DNA of 64,000 nucleotides from Oscillospiraceae bacterium (GCA_902765595.1 CACXAQ010000001.1:124001-188000); one strand, 5' to 3'. Positions 1 through 9,306 are shown, counted from the stretch's first letter. Notes: generated by a model from the letters alone, not told the origin. A program made the numbers and translations.

Positions 1-4
1 ATCA

Positions 5-33
5 TTGTCGCGGGGAAAAACATATGTTATAAT
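5..33 (+). promoter_or_regulatory. Extended -10 sigma-A promoter of the decarboxylase operon
   Basis: TTGTCG at 5-10 and TATAAT at 28-33 are separated by 17 bases, and a TG dinucleotide one base upstream of the -10 box makes it an extended -10 element. Transcription would start near 40, leaving a leader of about 35 bases before the first gene. Confidence 0.75.
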
Positions 34-74
34 TCTAACGTATAGCGCCAAAAACCAAATTGGAGGAGGCAAGC

Positions 75-1469
75 ATGAAGAAAGTACAGTTTACGGAGAC
101 CGTCCTGCGGGACGCGAACCAATCCCTCATCGCGACCCGCCTGCCCTATGATAAGTTTGAGCCGATCCTGGAGACCATCGACCAGGCCGGCTACTATTCT
201 GCCGAGGTGTGGGGCGGCGCCACCTTTGACGTATGCCTGCGGTTCCTGAACGAGGACCCCTGGGAGCGTCTGGCAAAGATCCGGGCCAAGATGCCCAACA
301 CCAAGCTCCAGATGCTGCTGCGCGGCCAGAACATCCTGGGCTACAAGCACTACAGCGACGATATCGTCCGCCGCTTTGTACGCGCGTCCGTCCGCAACGG
401 CATCGACATCATCCGCATTTTCGACGCACTGAACGACGTGAACAACCTGAAGGTCGCCATTGAGGAGACGGTGAACAGCGGGGCCATGGCCTCCGGCGCC
501 ATCTCCTACACCACCAGCCCCGTCCACACCCTGCAGAAGTATGTGGAGATCGTGAAGGAAATGAAGGAGATGGGCGTCAGCTCTGTCTGCATCAAGGACA
601 TGGCCGGCATCCTCTCTCCCAAAAACGCCTACGATCTGGTCTCCGCCATCAAGGACGCGGTGGACCTGCCGGTGGTCATGCACACCCACTGCACAACGGG
701 TCTTGCCTTCATGACCTATCTGAAGGCTGTCGAAGCCGGCGCCGACGTGCTGGATACCGCCATTTCTCCCTTCTCCGGCGGCACCTCCCAGCCCGCTACC
801 GAGACCCTGGCCTTCGCCCTGCGGGAGCTTGGCTACCAGGTGGACCTGGACGACGACAAGCTCTTCCAGATGGCCACCTACTTCAAGCCCGTCCGGGCGG
901 AGTTCCTGAAGGCCGGCACCCTGAACCCCATCTCCCTGACCACCGATACCCAGTGCCTGACCTATCAGATCCCCGGCGGCATGCTCTCGAACCTGCTCAG
1001 CCAGCTCAAGAGCCTGAACGCTCTGGACAAGTTCGACGAGGCCCTGCTGGAGACCCCGCGGGTCCGCAAGGACATGGGCTATCCGCCCCTGGTCACCCCC
1101 ACCAGCCAGCTCATCGGCACCCAGGCGGTGCAGAACGTTCTGGCAGGGGAGCGCTACAAGAACGTGGGCGCCGAGCTGAAGGCTTACTGCCGCGGCGAAT
1201 ACGGCCGTACCCCCGCCCCCATCGATCCGGAGGTCCGGGCCAAGATCCTCAACGGCGAGGAGCCCATTCAGGGCCGCTACGCCGACAGCCTGCCCACCGA
1301 CATCTATGAGAAGACCGCCGAGAAGCTCCAGGGCATTGCCAAGCGGGAAGAGGATGTGCTCAGCTACATCGCCTTCCCCCAGGTCGCCGAGAAGTTCTTT
1401 GCCGAGCGCCAGGCCCAGGAAGAGAAGAAGGTCCGCTATTCCATCCAGCCGGTAGAGCAGGAGGGTTAA
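75..1469 (+). CDS. oadA: Oxaloacetate decarboxylase alpha subunit (carboxyltransferase)
   Basis: This 464-residue protein is the carboxyltransferase of a biotin-dependent decarboxylase complex. It moves the carboxyl group of oxaloacetate to biotin in the cytoplasm. The N-terminal TETVLRDANQS motif (metal-binding Asp near 13), the MHTHCTTG motif (His near 203 and 205) and the Lys of IKDMAG (near 174, normally carbamylated) mark the HMGL-like TIM barrel. It stops before any biotinyl domain, which is a separate gene downstream. The ATG at 75 follows a strong GGAGGAGG site. It could also be called pyruvate carboxylase subunit B, but the membrane pump subunit encoded three genes later favours the decarboxylase. 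Confidence 0.9.
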   Translation: MKKVQFTETVLRDANQSLIATRLPYDKFEPILETIDQAGYYSAEVWGGATFDVCLRFLNEDPWERLAKIRAKMPNTKLQMLLRGQNILGYKHYSDDIVRRFVRASVRNGIDIIRIFDALNDVNNLKVAIEETVNSGAMASGAISYTTSPVHTLQKYVEIVKEMKEMGVSSVCIKDMAGILSPKNAYDLVSAIKDAVDLPVVMHTHCTTGLAFMTYLKAVEAGADVLDTAISPFSGGTSQPATETLAFALRELGYQVDLDDDKLFQMATYFKPVRAEFLKAGTLNPISLTTDTQCLTYQIPGGMLSNLLSQLKSLNALDKFDEALLETPRVRKDMGYPPLVTPTSQLIGTQAVQNVLAGERYKNVGAELKAYCRGEYGRTPAPIDPEVRAKILNGEEPIQGRYADSLPTDIYEKTAEKLQGIAKREEDVLSYIAFPQVAEKFFAERQAQEEKKVRYSIQPVEQEG

Positions 1470-1472
1470 GCC

Positions 1473-1835
1473 ATGATCGACCTTGTCAACATTCCCGTGG
1501 GCGCCGCCGGTGGATACGCGCTGCTGGGCTACCTGGTGGTGTTCTTTGGTCTGGTCCTGCTGATGTGCGTGCTGCTGATCATGGGCGCCATCAACACGGG
1601 CAAACAGAAACGCGCCATCGAGAAGGCCATGCCTGTTGCCGACAAGTCCGCCCCGGTGCTGACGCTGGAGAACACCATGCCAAAGGCCACCGGTACTGCG
1701 GGCGAACTGAAGCTCTACAACACCGATCCCCGGGACGCGGCCATGGTCATGGCCATCGTTGCCGATTCTCTGGGCAAGCCCATCAACGAACTGCGCTTTA
1801 TTTCCATTCGGGAGGTAACTGACGATGAAGTATAA
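1473..1835 (+). CDS. oadG: Sodium-pumping decarboxylase gamma subunit (OadG family)
   Basis: A 120-residue protein with one N-terminal membrane helix (about residues 12-38) and a soluble tail. This is the layout of OadG/MmdD subunits, which hold the carboxyltransferase to the membrane pump and assist carboxybiotin decarboxylation. The tail carries a short conserved segment (DPRDAAMVMAIVADSLGK, about residues 87-104). It begins three bases after oadA and its end overlaps the biotin carrier gene by 11 bases, so translation is probably coupled. The family diverges strongly in sequence. The call rests on topology and position as much as on motifs. Confidence 0.8.
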   Translation: MIDLVNIPVGAAGGYALLGYLVVFFGLVLLMCVLLIMGAINTGKQKRAIEKAMPVADKSAPVLTLENTMPKATGTAGELKLYNTDPRDAAMVMAIVADSLGKPINELRFISIREVTDDEV

Positions 1836-2226
1836 AGTCACGCTGAACAACCGCGTTTATGAGGTAGAGGTGGAGGAAGGCACCGCTATGCTGGTGGATG
1901 AGTACGAGCTGGCCGCCCCCGCCGCCCCGGCCCCTGCCGCCGCTCCTGTGGCCGCCCCTGCCGCCGCTCCCGCCGCGGCTCCCGCTCCGGCCCCTGCCGC
2001 CGGCCTTGCCGCCGGCGAGGTGGTGAAGAGCCCCATGCCCGGCAACGTCCTGAAGATCAACGTCAGCCAGGGCCAGCAGGTGAAGGAGGGCGATGTGCTG
2101 TTGATCCTGGAGGCCATGAAGATGGAGAACGAGGTGGTCTCCACCAAGACCGGCACGGTTGCCCAGATCGTCACCAGCAAGGGCGCTGTTGTGGAGACGG
2201 GTTCGCCCCTGGTCGTGATCGCATAA
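1825..2226 (+). CDS. Biotin carboxyl carrier protein of the decarboxylase complex
   Basis: A 133-residue carrier with three parts: a short N-terminal beta segment, an Ala/Pro-rich flexible linker (about residues 31-60) and a C-terminal biotinyl domain. The biotin site is the Lys in EAMKMEN, near residue 99, followed by the usual hairpin and a conserved Gly. It shuttles the carboxyl group between the alpha subunit and the membrane decarboxylase. In many species this domain is fused to the C terminus of OadA; here it is free-standing. The start overlaps the end of oadG, and an upstream GGGAGG supports it. Confidence 0.92.
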   Translation: MKYKVTLNNRVYEVEVEEGTAMLVDEYELAAPAAPAPAAAPVAAPAAAPAAAPAPAPAAGLAAGEVVKSPMPGNVLKINVSQGQQVKEGDVLLILEAMKMENEVVSTKTGTVAQIVTSKGAVVETGSPLVVIA

Positions 2227-2236
2227 GGAGGGCCCT

Positions 2237-3457
2237 ATGGATATTATGGGTATCCTGCAAAAGCTGGCGTCTGAGTCCGGCTTTGCAGCCTTCTTCCTCG
2301 CCGAGGGCGGTTGGAAGAACCTGGTGATGATCCTCATCGCCTTCGTCCTGCTGTACCTGGGCATCGTGAAAAAGTTTGAACCCCTGCTGCTGTGCGGCAT
2401 TGCCTTCGGCTGCCTGCTCTCCAACCTGAGCTACTTCATCGGCATGGGCGATAACGCGCTGTATCACCCGGAGCTGTGGGCGCAGTTCCTGGACTCCACC
2501 AGCCCCTACTACCACAGCTACGGCCATATCATGGCAAACGCGGGTTTGCTTGACTTCTTCTATATCGGCGTGAAGGCCGGTATCTACCCCTCGCTCATCT
2601 TCCTGGGCGTGGGCGCCATGACGGACTTCGGCCCCCTGCTTGCCAATCCAAAGAGCCTGCTGCTGGGCGCCGCTGCCCAGCTGGGCGTGTTCGTGGCCTT
2701 CTTCGGCGCGGTGCTGCTGGGCTTCACCGGCCCCCAGGCCGCTTCCATCGGCATCATCGGCGGCGCGGACGGCCCCACGGCCATCTTCCTAACCACAAAG
2801 CTGGCCCCCGAGCTGCTGGGGCCCATCGCCATCGCGGCCTATTCCTACATGGCCCTGATCCCGCTGATCCAGCCGCCCATCATGAAGCTGATGACCACCG
2901 ACAAGATGCGCAAGGTCAAAATGGTCCAGAGCCGCGAGGTCTCCAAGACCGAGAAGATCGTGTTCCCCATCGTGGTGGCCACCTTCGTCATCCTGCTCCT
3001 GCCCTCCACCGCACCGCTGGTCGGCTGCCTGATGCTGGGCAACCTCTTCCGTGAGTGCGGCGTGACCGACCGCCTTTCCGACACGGCCCAGAACGCGCTG
3101 ATGAACATCGTCACCATCTTCCTGGCGACCTCCGTCGGCGCCACGATGACCGGCGATAACTTCCTCCAGCCCCAGACGCTGTATATTATCCTCCTGGGTC
3201 TGGTCGCCTTCTCCATCTCCACCGTGGGCGGGCTGCTGGGCGGCCTTGTGATGTACAAGACCTCCGGCGGCAAAATCAATCCCCTCATCGGCTCCGCCGG
3301 CGTCTCCGCGGTGCCCATGGCGGCCCGGGTGTCCCAGGACGTGGGCCGGAAGTACAACAAGAACAATTACCTGCTGATGCACGCCATGGGCCCCAATGTG
3401 GCCGGCGTCATCGGCTCCGCCATCGCGGCGGGCTTCCTGCTCTCCGTTTTCGGCTGA
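2237..3457 (+). CDS. oadB: Sodium ion-translocating decarboxylase beta subunit
   Basis: A 406-residue, very hydrophobic integral membrane protein with about ten helices and the family signature [10 protein letters not shown] (near residue 174). It decarboxylates carboxybiotin and exports Na+ across the cytoplasmic membrane, turning oxaloacetate (or methylmalonyl- or glutaconyl-CoA in sister enzymes) into a sodium gradient. It starts ten bases after the biotin carrier with an AGGAGGG site, and the operon ends after it. Beta subunits of oxaloacetate, methylmalonyl-CoA and glutaconyl-CoA decarboxylases are nearly interchangeable, so substrate is inferred from the alpha subunit. Confidence 0.92.
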   Translation: MDIMGILQKLASESGFAAFFLAEGGWKNLVMILIAFVLLYLGIVKKFEPLLLCGIAFGCLLSNLSYFIGMGDNALYHPELWAQFLDSTSPYYHSYGHIMANAGLLDFFYIGVKAGIYPSLIFLGVGAMTDFGPLLANPKSLLLGAAAQLGVFVAFFGAVLLGFTGPQAASIGIIGGADGPTAIFLTTKLAPELLGPIAIAAYSYMALIPLIQPPIMKLMTTDKMRKVKMVQSREVSKTEKIVFPIVVATFVILLLPSTAPLVGCLMLGNLFRECGVTDRLSDTAQNALMNIVTIFLATSVGATMTGDNFLQPQTLYIILLGLVAFSISTVGGLLGGLVMYKTSGGKINPLIGSAGVSAVPMAARVSQDVGRKYNKNNYLLMHAMGPNVAGVIGSAIAAGFLLSVFG

Positions 3458-3484
3458 GCCGGACATTATTCAGTACCGTCAAAA

Positions 3485-3513
3485 GGGAGGCGCTTTATCA
3501 GAAAGCGCCTCCC
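3485..3513 (+). terminator. Hairpin after the decarboxylase operon
   Basis: A 12-base perfect inverted repeat (3485-3496 with 3502-3513) closes a five-base loop. The plus-strand U-tract is weak, while the minus strand has four T after the stem, so termination on the plus strand may be partial and the peptidase gene could receive read-through. Confidence 0.6.
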
Positions 3514-3549
3514 TTGCTGGAACAGACCATGGGGAAAGGAAAAACAAAA

Positions 3550-5457
3550 ATGAGTGAAGCGAAAGTCAGGATCCAGGACGATCTCTATGAAGCGGTCAAT
3601 GGGGAATGGCTCAAAACCGCCGTGATCCCGGAGGACCGGCCCACCACAGGCGGCTTTTCCGTGCTGGATCAGGAAGTGGAGAAGATCATGATGGCGGACT
3701 TCCGGGCTTTTGCAGCGGGTGAGAAGTCCTCTGACATCCCCGAGATGAAATACGCCGTTGCCCTTTACAAAAAAGTACTGGACACCGAGAGGCGGAACAG
3801 GGAGGGAATCGACCCGGTGCTCCCGCTGCTCCGGAAGCTGCGGGCGATCAGATCCGTAGAGGAACTCAACGCTCTTGCGTGCGAGCTGCTGCTCCAGGGC
3901 GTCGATCTGCCGATCCAGATGGATGTGACTCCCGACATGGCGGACGCTACGAAGCACGCCTTCATCGTTCTGGGGCCGGACATCATTCTGCCTGATACCA
4001 GCTACTATGACGAGGACAACCCCGCCGGCAAACAGCTCCTGGGCGTCTATGGGGACATGGCGGCAAAGGTTCTGGCCTTTACCCCGCTGACGGAAGAGGA
4101 GCAGAAGCAGTATCTGGAGGACACCCTGGCCTATGACGCCCTGATCGCGAAAAAGGTCAAGAGTCAGCTGGAGTGGTCCGAATATTACAAGTGTCACAAT
4201 CCCGTGGCTGTGGACGAAGTGGCCGCCCAGGTTGCGCCCTTTGACATCCGGAAGCTGCTGGTGGACCTGTACGGTGAAAACGCGCCGAAGACGCTCATCG
4301 TGTACGATCCCAAGGCGATCCGGGAGATGAACGCTTACTTCTCCGCGGAGAATCTGGGCCTCTACCTCCACTGGGCCTATGTGAAGACCCTGCTGAAGGC
4401 GACTGCTTTCCTGTCAGAGGATCTGGCCGCTCTGGGGAAGACCTATTCCAGAGCCCTTCGCGGCGTCGACGAGGATCCCTCCCTGGAAAAGCAGGCTTAC
4501 CGGACCGCCTCCGACATGTATGAAGAGCCTGTGGGCGTCTACTACGGCCGCAGCTACTTCGGCGAAGAGGCGAAGAAGGATGTGGTCGATCTGGTCAAGA
4601 AGATCATTGAGACCTATAAACTCCGCATGCGGAAGAACACCTTCCTGGCCGAGGACACCAAGGAAAAGGCCATCAGGAAGCTCTCCACCATTGAGATCAA
4701 GATGGGCTACCCGGACGAGATCAAGGAAATCTGGTCCAAACTGGTTTTCGATGAAAACGCTTCCTATTTCGAGACCATGCAGACCCTCTGCGCCATCCGA
4801 ATCCAGGATACGCTGAAGAAGGCGCTCAAGCCGGTGGACCGTACGGAGTGGCTGATGCCCGGCCACATGGTCAACGCCTGCTACAATCCCAGCGCCAACG
4901 ACATCACCTTCCCGGCAGCCATCCTGCAAAAGCCCTTCTACGCGCTGTCCCAGAGCGTCAGCGAGAACCTGGGCGGCATCGGCGCGGTCATCGGCCATGA
5001 GATCAGCCACGCCTTCGACAACAACGGCGCCAACTTCGACGAACAGGGCAATCTGAAGAATTGGTGGAAGGAAGAGGACTTTGCGGCCTTCCAGGAACTG
5101 ACCAAGGGCATGATCGAGCAATTCGACGGGATCGAATTCCACGGCGGCAAGGTCAACGGCGAACTGACGGTCAGTGAGAACATTGCCGACAACGGGGGCA
5201 TGGGCGTGACCCTGGAGATCATGCATACCCTGCCCGACGCGGACTTCCGGGCTTATTTCATGAACTGGGCGCGGGTCTGGTGCCAGAAGGCCCGGGAAGA
5301 GTATATCCAGCTCCTGCTGAGCAATGATGTGCATTCTCCCACTGCGCTGCGGGCCAACATGATGCCGAGGAACTTCCCTGAGTGGTATGAGGCCTTCGGC
5401 GTCACGGAAAAGGACAAGATGTATATCCCCCCGGAAAAGCGCATCAGCATCTGGTAA
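3550..5457 (+). CDS. pepO: M13 family zinc endopeptidase (PepO/neprilysin type)
   Basis: A 635-residue zinc metallopeptidase of the neprilysin/PepO family, which cleaves oligopeptides. The HEISH zinc motif lies near residues 483-487 and the third zinc ligand is the Glu of ENIADNGG near 543. A NACYNP segment corresponds to the substrate-binding NAYYNP of the family. No signal peptide is visible, so it should be cytoplasmic like lactococcal PepO. The C terminus ends in ISIW rather than the usual Cys-x-x-Trp. The ATG at 3550 follows GGGAAAGGA. A clear terminator follows, and no strong promoter is seen directly upstream. Confidence 0.9.
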   Translation: MSEAKVRIQDDLYEAVNGEWLKTAVIPEDRPTTGGFSVLDQEVEKIMMADFRAFAAGEKSSDIPEMKYAVALYKKVLDTERRNREGIDPVLPLLRKLRAIRSVEELNALACELLLQGVDLPIQMDVTPDMADATKHAFIVLGPDIILPDTSYYDEDNPAGKQLLGVYGDMAAKVLAFTPLTEEEQKQYLEDTLAYDALIAKKVKSQLEWSEYYKCHNPVAVDEVAAQVAPFDIRKLLVDLYGENAPKTLIVYDPKAIREMNAYFSAENLGLYLHWAYVKTLLKATAFLSEDLAALGKTYSRALRGVDEDPSLEKQAYRTASDMYEEPVGVYYGRSYFGEEAKKDVVDLVKKIIETYKLRMRKNTFLAEDTKEKAIRKLSTIEIKMGYPDEIKEIWSKLVFDENASYFETMQTLCAIRIQDTLKKALKPVDRTEWLMPGHMVNACYNPSANDITFPAAILQKPFYALSQSVSENLGGIGAVIGHEISHAFDNNGANFDEQGNLKNWWKEEDFAAFQELTKGMIEQFDGIEFHGGKVNGELTVSENIADNGGMGVTLEIMHTLPDADFRAYFMNWARVWCQKAREEYIQLLLSNDVHSPTALRANMMPRNFPEWYEAFGVTEKDKMYIPPEKRISIW

Positions 5458-5477
5458 GCGTGCTGCTTCCCGAACAG

Positions 5478-5511
5478 AAAAGGACTGCTGCAGAATGCAG
5501 CAGTCCTTTTT
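5478..5511. terminator. Bidirectional intrinsic terminator between pepO and the DUF1015 gene
   Basis: A 14-base inverted repeat (5478-5491 with 5497-5510) has A-rich and T-rich ends, so it works as a U-tailed terminator for both converging genes. Confidence 0.9.
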
Positions 5512-5526
5512 GTTGCTTGTCTGTCT

Positions 5527-6771
5527 TTACTTGATCTTCCGACCCTCCAGGTAATAGCGCTTCTCCCGGCTGTGGCCCATGGAGAAGGTCTTTCTCGGCA
5601 GGGCGCCGTCCCGGATGACGCCGCGGAAGAGCTGGCTCTTCTCCATGGCGGGCAGCAGGAAGCCGATGGCCTTGTCCTGCCTGGCAAGCGCGATCAGCGC
5701 GTCATCGTCATGGATATAGTCGATCTCGCCGGGATTGGCCTTCAGATAAGTGTCCAGGAAGCCCTGCAGTACGCCCACGGCCAGCTCGCTCCGGGCAGGA
5801 TCCAGCGTGACAGTGCCGGTCTTCTCGCCGCTGTACCAGCGGACGGTAAAGCCTTCGGGAGCGCAGTATTCCTGCAGCGCCGCCAGCATCTTCTCCGGCT
5901 CGGTGTTCACGATGACCCGGTGGATGGGCTCAAAGACCTGGGCCTCGTCGTGGATGTTCTCCAGTTCCACCAGCGCGTAGCGGGCGGGGTGATCGCTCAG
6001 ATCCTCGCCGGGATGGGCGGCCTTCAACTCCTCATAGCAGGACTTGGCGGTAGCCAGAGAGTGGTTGCCGTCGCCCACGGCGAAGACCATGGGCACGCCC
6101 CGGAGCCCCTCATACTTCTCGTCCACATGGGCGCAGTACTCGGTGAGCGCCGCGTCAAAGGCGCGGGCGTCCTCATCGGCCACCAGCCAGCCGCGTATAC
6201 GGCCGCCGCCCTCCATCAGGTCGAAGTCGTAGAGCTTCTTCATGCCTTCCTTCTTGGCAGCAACCGGCTCGATGAGCTTCTTCTCATGGTCATCGCAGAG
6301 CATGAGGATGTGGGGCAGCTCGATGGGGGCGTTGCGGCGGACCCGCTGCCGGGGCGGGATGCGCTCGGCAACGGTCTTCTCCGTGGCCCGGATCTGGGAG
6401 GTGGAGCCAAAGTTGTAGTCATAGGCGTCCAGGTCCACCATGCCGATCAGCCCCTTGCGGATCGTGCCGTTTTCCAGCGTCCGCTCCACGTAGACGTAGC
6501 TGTCGGGATAGGTGGCGAAGATGCCCTTCTCCAGATACTCCGCCATGGTGCGGTTGATCTCCTCGATATGGGCCGCCTCGCCGGCGGAGCCCAGCTCCGC
6601 CTCCGGCAGGATCAGATGGATGGTGGAGGGGGCGTCGCCGGCCTTTTCCCGGACCCGGTCCCAGTAGGCCTGGTCAGAGGTGAACTGGTCACAGGCGATG
6701 ACCGCCCACTTTTCCATGTCGGCGTCCTTGGGCAGCAGGATATCGGCGGGCTGAAAAATGTTCTTGTTCAT
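5527..6771 (-). CDS. DUF1015 family protein of the serine operon
   Basis: A 414-residue soluble protein recognised as a DUF1015 (HTH-like metabolic) family member by the opening FQPADILLPK, the early WAVIACDQFTSD segment and the GDGNHSLATAK motif in mid-protein. No enzyme activity is firmly assigned to this family. It is the third gene of a serC-serA unit, 21 bases after serA, and neighbours of this kind recur in anaerobes, so a role linked to serine or phosphoserine metabolism is plausible but inferred. No membrane segment or signal peptide is seen. Confidence 0.85.
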   Translation of the reverse strand: MNKNIFQPADILLPKDADMEKWAVIACDQFTSDQAYWDRVREKAGDAPSTIHLILPEAELGSAGEAAHIEEINRTMAEYLEKGIFATYPDSYVYVERTLENGTIRKGLIGMVDLDAYDYNFGSTSQIRATEKTVAERIPPRQRVRRNAPIELPHILMLCDDHEKKLIEPVAAKKEGMKKLYDFDLMEGGGRIRGWLVADEDARAFDAALTEYCAHVDEKYEGLRGVPMVFAVGDGNHSLATAKSCYEELKAAHPGEDLSDHPARYALVELENIHDEAQVFEPIHRVIVNTEPEKMLAALQEYCAPEGFTVRWYSGEKTGTVTLDPARSELAVGVLQGFLDTYLKANPGEIDYIHDDDALIALARQDKAIGFLLPAMEKSQLFRGVIRDGALPRKTFSMGHSREKRYYLEGRKIK

Positions 6772-6792
6772 GGTCGATCTCCCGCTGTGCGC

Positions 6793-7701
6793 TTACTTGG
6801 TGAAGTCCTTGATGATCTCTACGATCTCCTGGCCGATGCGGGCCTGGGCCTCGCCGGTGGCGGCGCCGATGTGCGGCGTGCAGGAAACGTGGGGATGAGA
6901 GTACAGCGCGGCGTTGCCGGAAGGCTCGGTGGCCCACACGTCCAGACCGGCGGCGCGGACCTTGCCGGACTCGAGAGCGGCCAGCAGGGCGTCCTCGTCC
7001 AGGTTGGCGCCGCGGGAGGTGTTGATGATGACCACGCCGTCCTTCATCTTGGCGATGGTGTCGGCATTGATGATGGGGCCGTCGGCAGCGGGGGCGTGGA
7101 CAGAGATAAAGTCGGAGCGCTCCAGCAGCTCGTCCAGGCTCACGTAGGGGACGCCGTCCCGGGCGGTGGTGCCCGGCTCGTGGTGGGCGCCGTAGGCGAT
7201 AACGTTCATGCCAAGGGCCTTGCACATGCCGCCGAGGCAGGAGCCGATGCGGCCGTAGCCGATGATGCCCAGGGTCTTGCCGCCGATCTCAAAGCCCTTG
7301 CCGTAGGCCTTCTTCTCCCAGGCGCCGTTGCGCATGGTGTAGCCGGCGTGAGAGACGAAGCGGGCGCAGGAGAGCATGTGGGCCAGAGCCAGCTCGGCCA
7401 CGGACTGGGAAGAGGCACGGGGGGTGTTCTTCACGGTCATGCCCTTGGACTCGGCATAGGCCACGTCGATGTTGTCAACGCCCACGCCGCCGCGGATGAT
7501 GAGCTTCAGCTTACCTTTAGCGGCCTCGTCGATATGATTGGCACGGACCTTGGTCTTGGAGCGGACAACGACCGCGTCGAAATCCTTCAGGGCGGCGCCC
7601 AGCTGATCGGGCTCATAGAACTGCTCCACGACCTCATGGCCCATCTCCCGCAGGGTGGCCATGGCTTTCTTATCCATACCGTCGGTAACCAGAATTCTCA
7701 T
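6793..7701 (-). CDS. serA: D-3-phosphoglycerate dehydrogenase (short form)
   Basis: A 302-residue D-2-hydroxyacid dehydrogenase catalysing the first step of serine synthesis, 3-phosphoglycerate to 3-phosphohydroxypyruvate with NAD. The Rossmann motif GIIGYGRIG lies near the middle, and the catalytic Arg (NTSRGANLD), Glu (WATEP) and His (TPHIGA) follow in order. It lacks the C-terminal ASB and ACT domains of the roughly 530-residue enzymes, so serine feedback through ACT is not expected. Assignment to serA rather than another hydroxyacid dehydrogenase rests on its position just after serC under the same leader. Confidence 0.88.
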   Translation of the reverse strand: MRILVTDGMDKKAMATLREMGHEVVEQFYEPDQLGAALKDFDAVVVRSKTKVRANHIDEAAKGKLKLIIRGGVGVDNIDVAYAESKGMTVKNTPRASSQSVAELALAHMLSCARFVSHAGYTMRNGAWEKKAYGKGFEIGGKTLGIIGYGRIGSCLGGMCKALGMNVIAYGAHHEPGTTARDGVPYVSLDELLERSDFISVHAPAADGPIINADTIAKMKDGVVIINTSRGANLDEDALLAALESGKVRAAGLDVWATEPSGNAALYSHPHVSCTPHIGAATGEAQARIGQEIVEIIKDFTK

Positions 7702-7789
7702 TGTAAAGCCTCCTGTTATATTATGATGTGCGATCTTGCTTCCCTCTTTGGGGGAAGTGGCCCGAAGGGCCGATAGGGGGGAAATCGGT

Positions 7790-8878
7790 TCAGGCGCGCT
7801 CGGCCTCGAACTTCTTCAGGAACTCCACCAGGGCCTCGACGCCCTCCTTGGGCATGGCGTTGTAGATGCTGGCGCGCAGGCCGCCCACGCTCTTGTGGCC
7901 CTTCAGGTTGTCGTAGCCGGCGGCCTTGGTGGCCTTCACGACCTCGGCGTCCAGCTCCGCACTCTCGGTGACGAAGGGGACGTTCATCAGGCTCCGGAAC
8001 TCCTTGTCCACGGTGCCGCGGAACATCTTGGACTGGTCCAGGAAGTCGTACAGGATCTTGGCCTTCTCCTCGTTGCGGCGCGCCATCTCTTCCAGACCGC
8101 CGATGGACTTGAGGTACTTGAAGACCTTGCCGCAGCAGTAGATGGCCCAGCAGTTGGGGGTGTTGTACATGGAGCCGTTGGCTGCCTGGATATCATAGCG
8201 CATGTAGACGGGCATCTTGGGGTCCAGATCCTCGCGGATCAGATCCTCGCGGATGATGACCACGCTCATGCCGGCGGGGCCGACGTTCTTCTGCACGCCC
8301 GCGTAGATCAAGCCGTAGTCGGCCACGTTGCAGGGCTTGGAGAGGAACATGGAGCTCTGGTCGGAGACCAGGATATGGCCCTTGGTGTTGGGCAACTGCT
8401 GGTAGGTCAGGCCGTGGATGGTCTCGTTCTCGCAGATGTAGACGTAGTCGGCGTCCTCGGGGATGTCCAGATCGGAGCAGTCGGGGATGTAGCTGAAGTT
8501 GCGGTCCTTGGAGCTGGCGGCCACGATGACCTCGCCGTACTTCTTGGCCTCGGCGATGGCCTTCTTGGACCAGGCGCCGGTTTCAATGTAAACGGCCTTG
8601 CCGTTCTTCATCAGGTTCCAGGGGATGGCGGCGAACTGGAGGGTGGCGCCGCCCTGCAGGAACAGGACTTTATAATTGTCGGGGATGTTCATCAGGTCGC
8701 GGAGGTCCTGCTCGGCCTCGTCAACGATCTGCTGGAAGACCTTGGAGCGGTGGGACATTTCCATGACGCACATGCCGCTGCCGCGGTAGTTCATCATTTC
8801 GTCCCGGATCTCCTCCAGGACGGCTTCGGGCATCATAGCCGGGCCTGCGGAAAAGTTGTAGGTTCTGCCGTAATTCAT
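7790..8878 (-). CDS. serC: Phosphoserine aminotransferase
   Basis: A 362-residue fold-type I PLP enzyme converting 3-phosphohydroxypyruvate and glutamate to phosphoserine. The N terminus NYGRTYNFSAGPAMMPE is typical of SerC, the HRSKVF segment binds substrate phosphate, and the Lys in SSMFLSKP is the PLP Schiff-base residue. Start ATG at 8878 follows GGAGGAGC. It is the first gene after a tandem glycine riboswitch, so its transcription is expected to respond to glycine. About 90 bases separate it from serA. Confidence 0.94.
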   Translation of the reverse strand: MNYGRTYNFSAGPAMMPEAVLEEIRDEMMNYRGSGMCVMEMSHRSKVFQQIVDEAEQDLRDLMNIPDNYKVLFLQGGATLQFAAIPWNLMKNGKAVYIETGAWSKKAIAEAKKYGEVIVAASSKDRNFSYIPDCSDLDIPEDADYVYICENETIHGLTYQQLPNTKGHILVSDQSSMFLSKPCNVADYGLIYAGVQKNVGPAGMSVVIIREDLIREDLDPKMPVYMRYDIQAANGSMYNTPNCWAIYCCGKVFKYLKSIGGLEEMARRNEEKAKILYDFLDQSKMFRGTVDKEFRSLMNVPFVTESAELDAEVVKATKAAGYDNLKGHKSVGGLRASIYNAMPKEGVEALVEFLKKFEAERA

Positions 8879-8984
8879 GGGTGCTCCTCCTATAATAATA
8901 ATGTAATAGGGTACGGATCTATGTCGACGGCGCCAGCGCCGCGGCGTACGGGAAGGGGAGTGTGACGGGAAAACAAAAAGAGAC

Positions 8985-9003
8985 AAAAAGACCCCGCTGG
9001 TCC
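8985..9003 (-). terminator. Candidate expression-platform terminator of the glycine riboswitch
   Basis: On the minus strand a short GACC...GGTC hairpin (about five pairs) is followed by five T, then another T-rich run. Its 5' arm overlaps the last bases of the second aptamer, as expected for a ligand-switched terminator. The stem is short, so this is tentative. Confidence 0.55.
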
Positions 9004-9005
9004 TT

Positions 9006-9185
9006 TTGCCTCCGTCCCGACCTGAGAGATTCCCGGATGCCGCACAAACCGCGGCGCCCGGTTGCCCCTTTGGTGTGCGGCAGCGCCGCACTTTCCGAAG
9101 TGTCGTCCGGATCCGATCCTTTTGCCTGAGAGTTTTTGCATTCCCCTTCGGCTCCGTGCTGTCACGGCCTCTCTCGGACCCATCC
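9006..9185 (-). promoter_or_regulatory. Tandem glycine riboswitch
   Basis: Two consecutive glycine aptamers read on the minus strand. The first (about 9181-9112) has GAGAGAGGC, GCCGAAGGGG and CTCTCAGGCAAAAGGA. The second (about 9106-9006) has CACCAAAGGGGCAA and TCTCTCAGGTCGGGAC. Order and spacing match the well-known tandem arrangement of the gcvT leader. Here it precedes serC, so glycine would control serine (and thereby glycine) synthesis rather than glycine cleavage. Confidence 0.93.
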
Positions 9186-9277
9186 ATCGACCCTGATTCT
9201 GTTTTTCCGCCGGTAGACAAAAACTGTGCTGTCCTGCAAAAAAAACTGAATTCTCTCTTTGGATTTCGTACGGATCG

Positions 9278-9306
9278 AGTATAGCATTCCTTCCAAATGA
9301 TGTCAA
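9278..9306 (-). promoter_or_regulatory. Promoter of the serC-serA operon
   Basis: On the minus strand, a consensus TTGACA (9306-9301) and TATACT (9283-9278) are spaced by exactly 17 bases. The start point near 9270 leaves a leader of about 390 bases holding the riboswitch. The stretch 9307-9505 between this promoter and the next shows nothing further. Confidence 0.88.

Noticed and set aside
3485-3513. Palindrome after oadB as an insertion-sequence end
   Set aside because: It is a simple hairpin with a five-base loop, no matching copy elsewhere and no transposase nearby.
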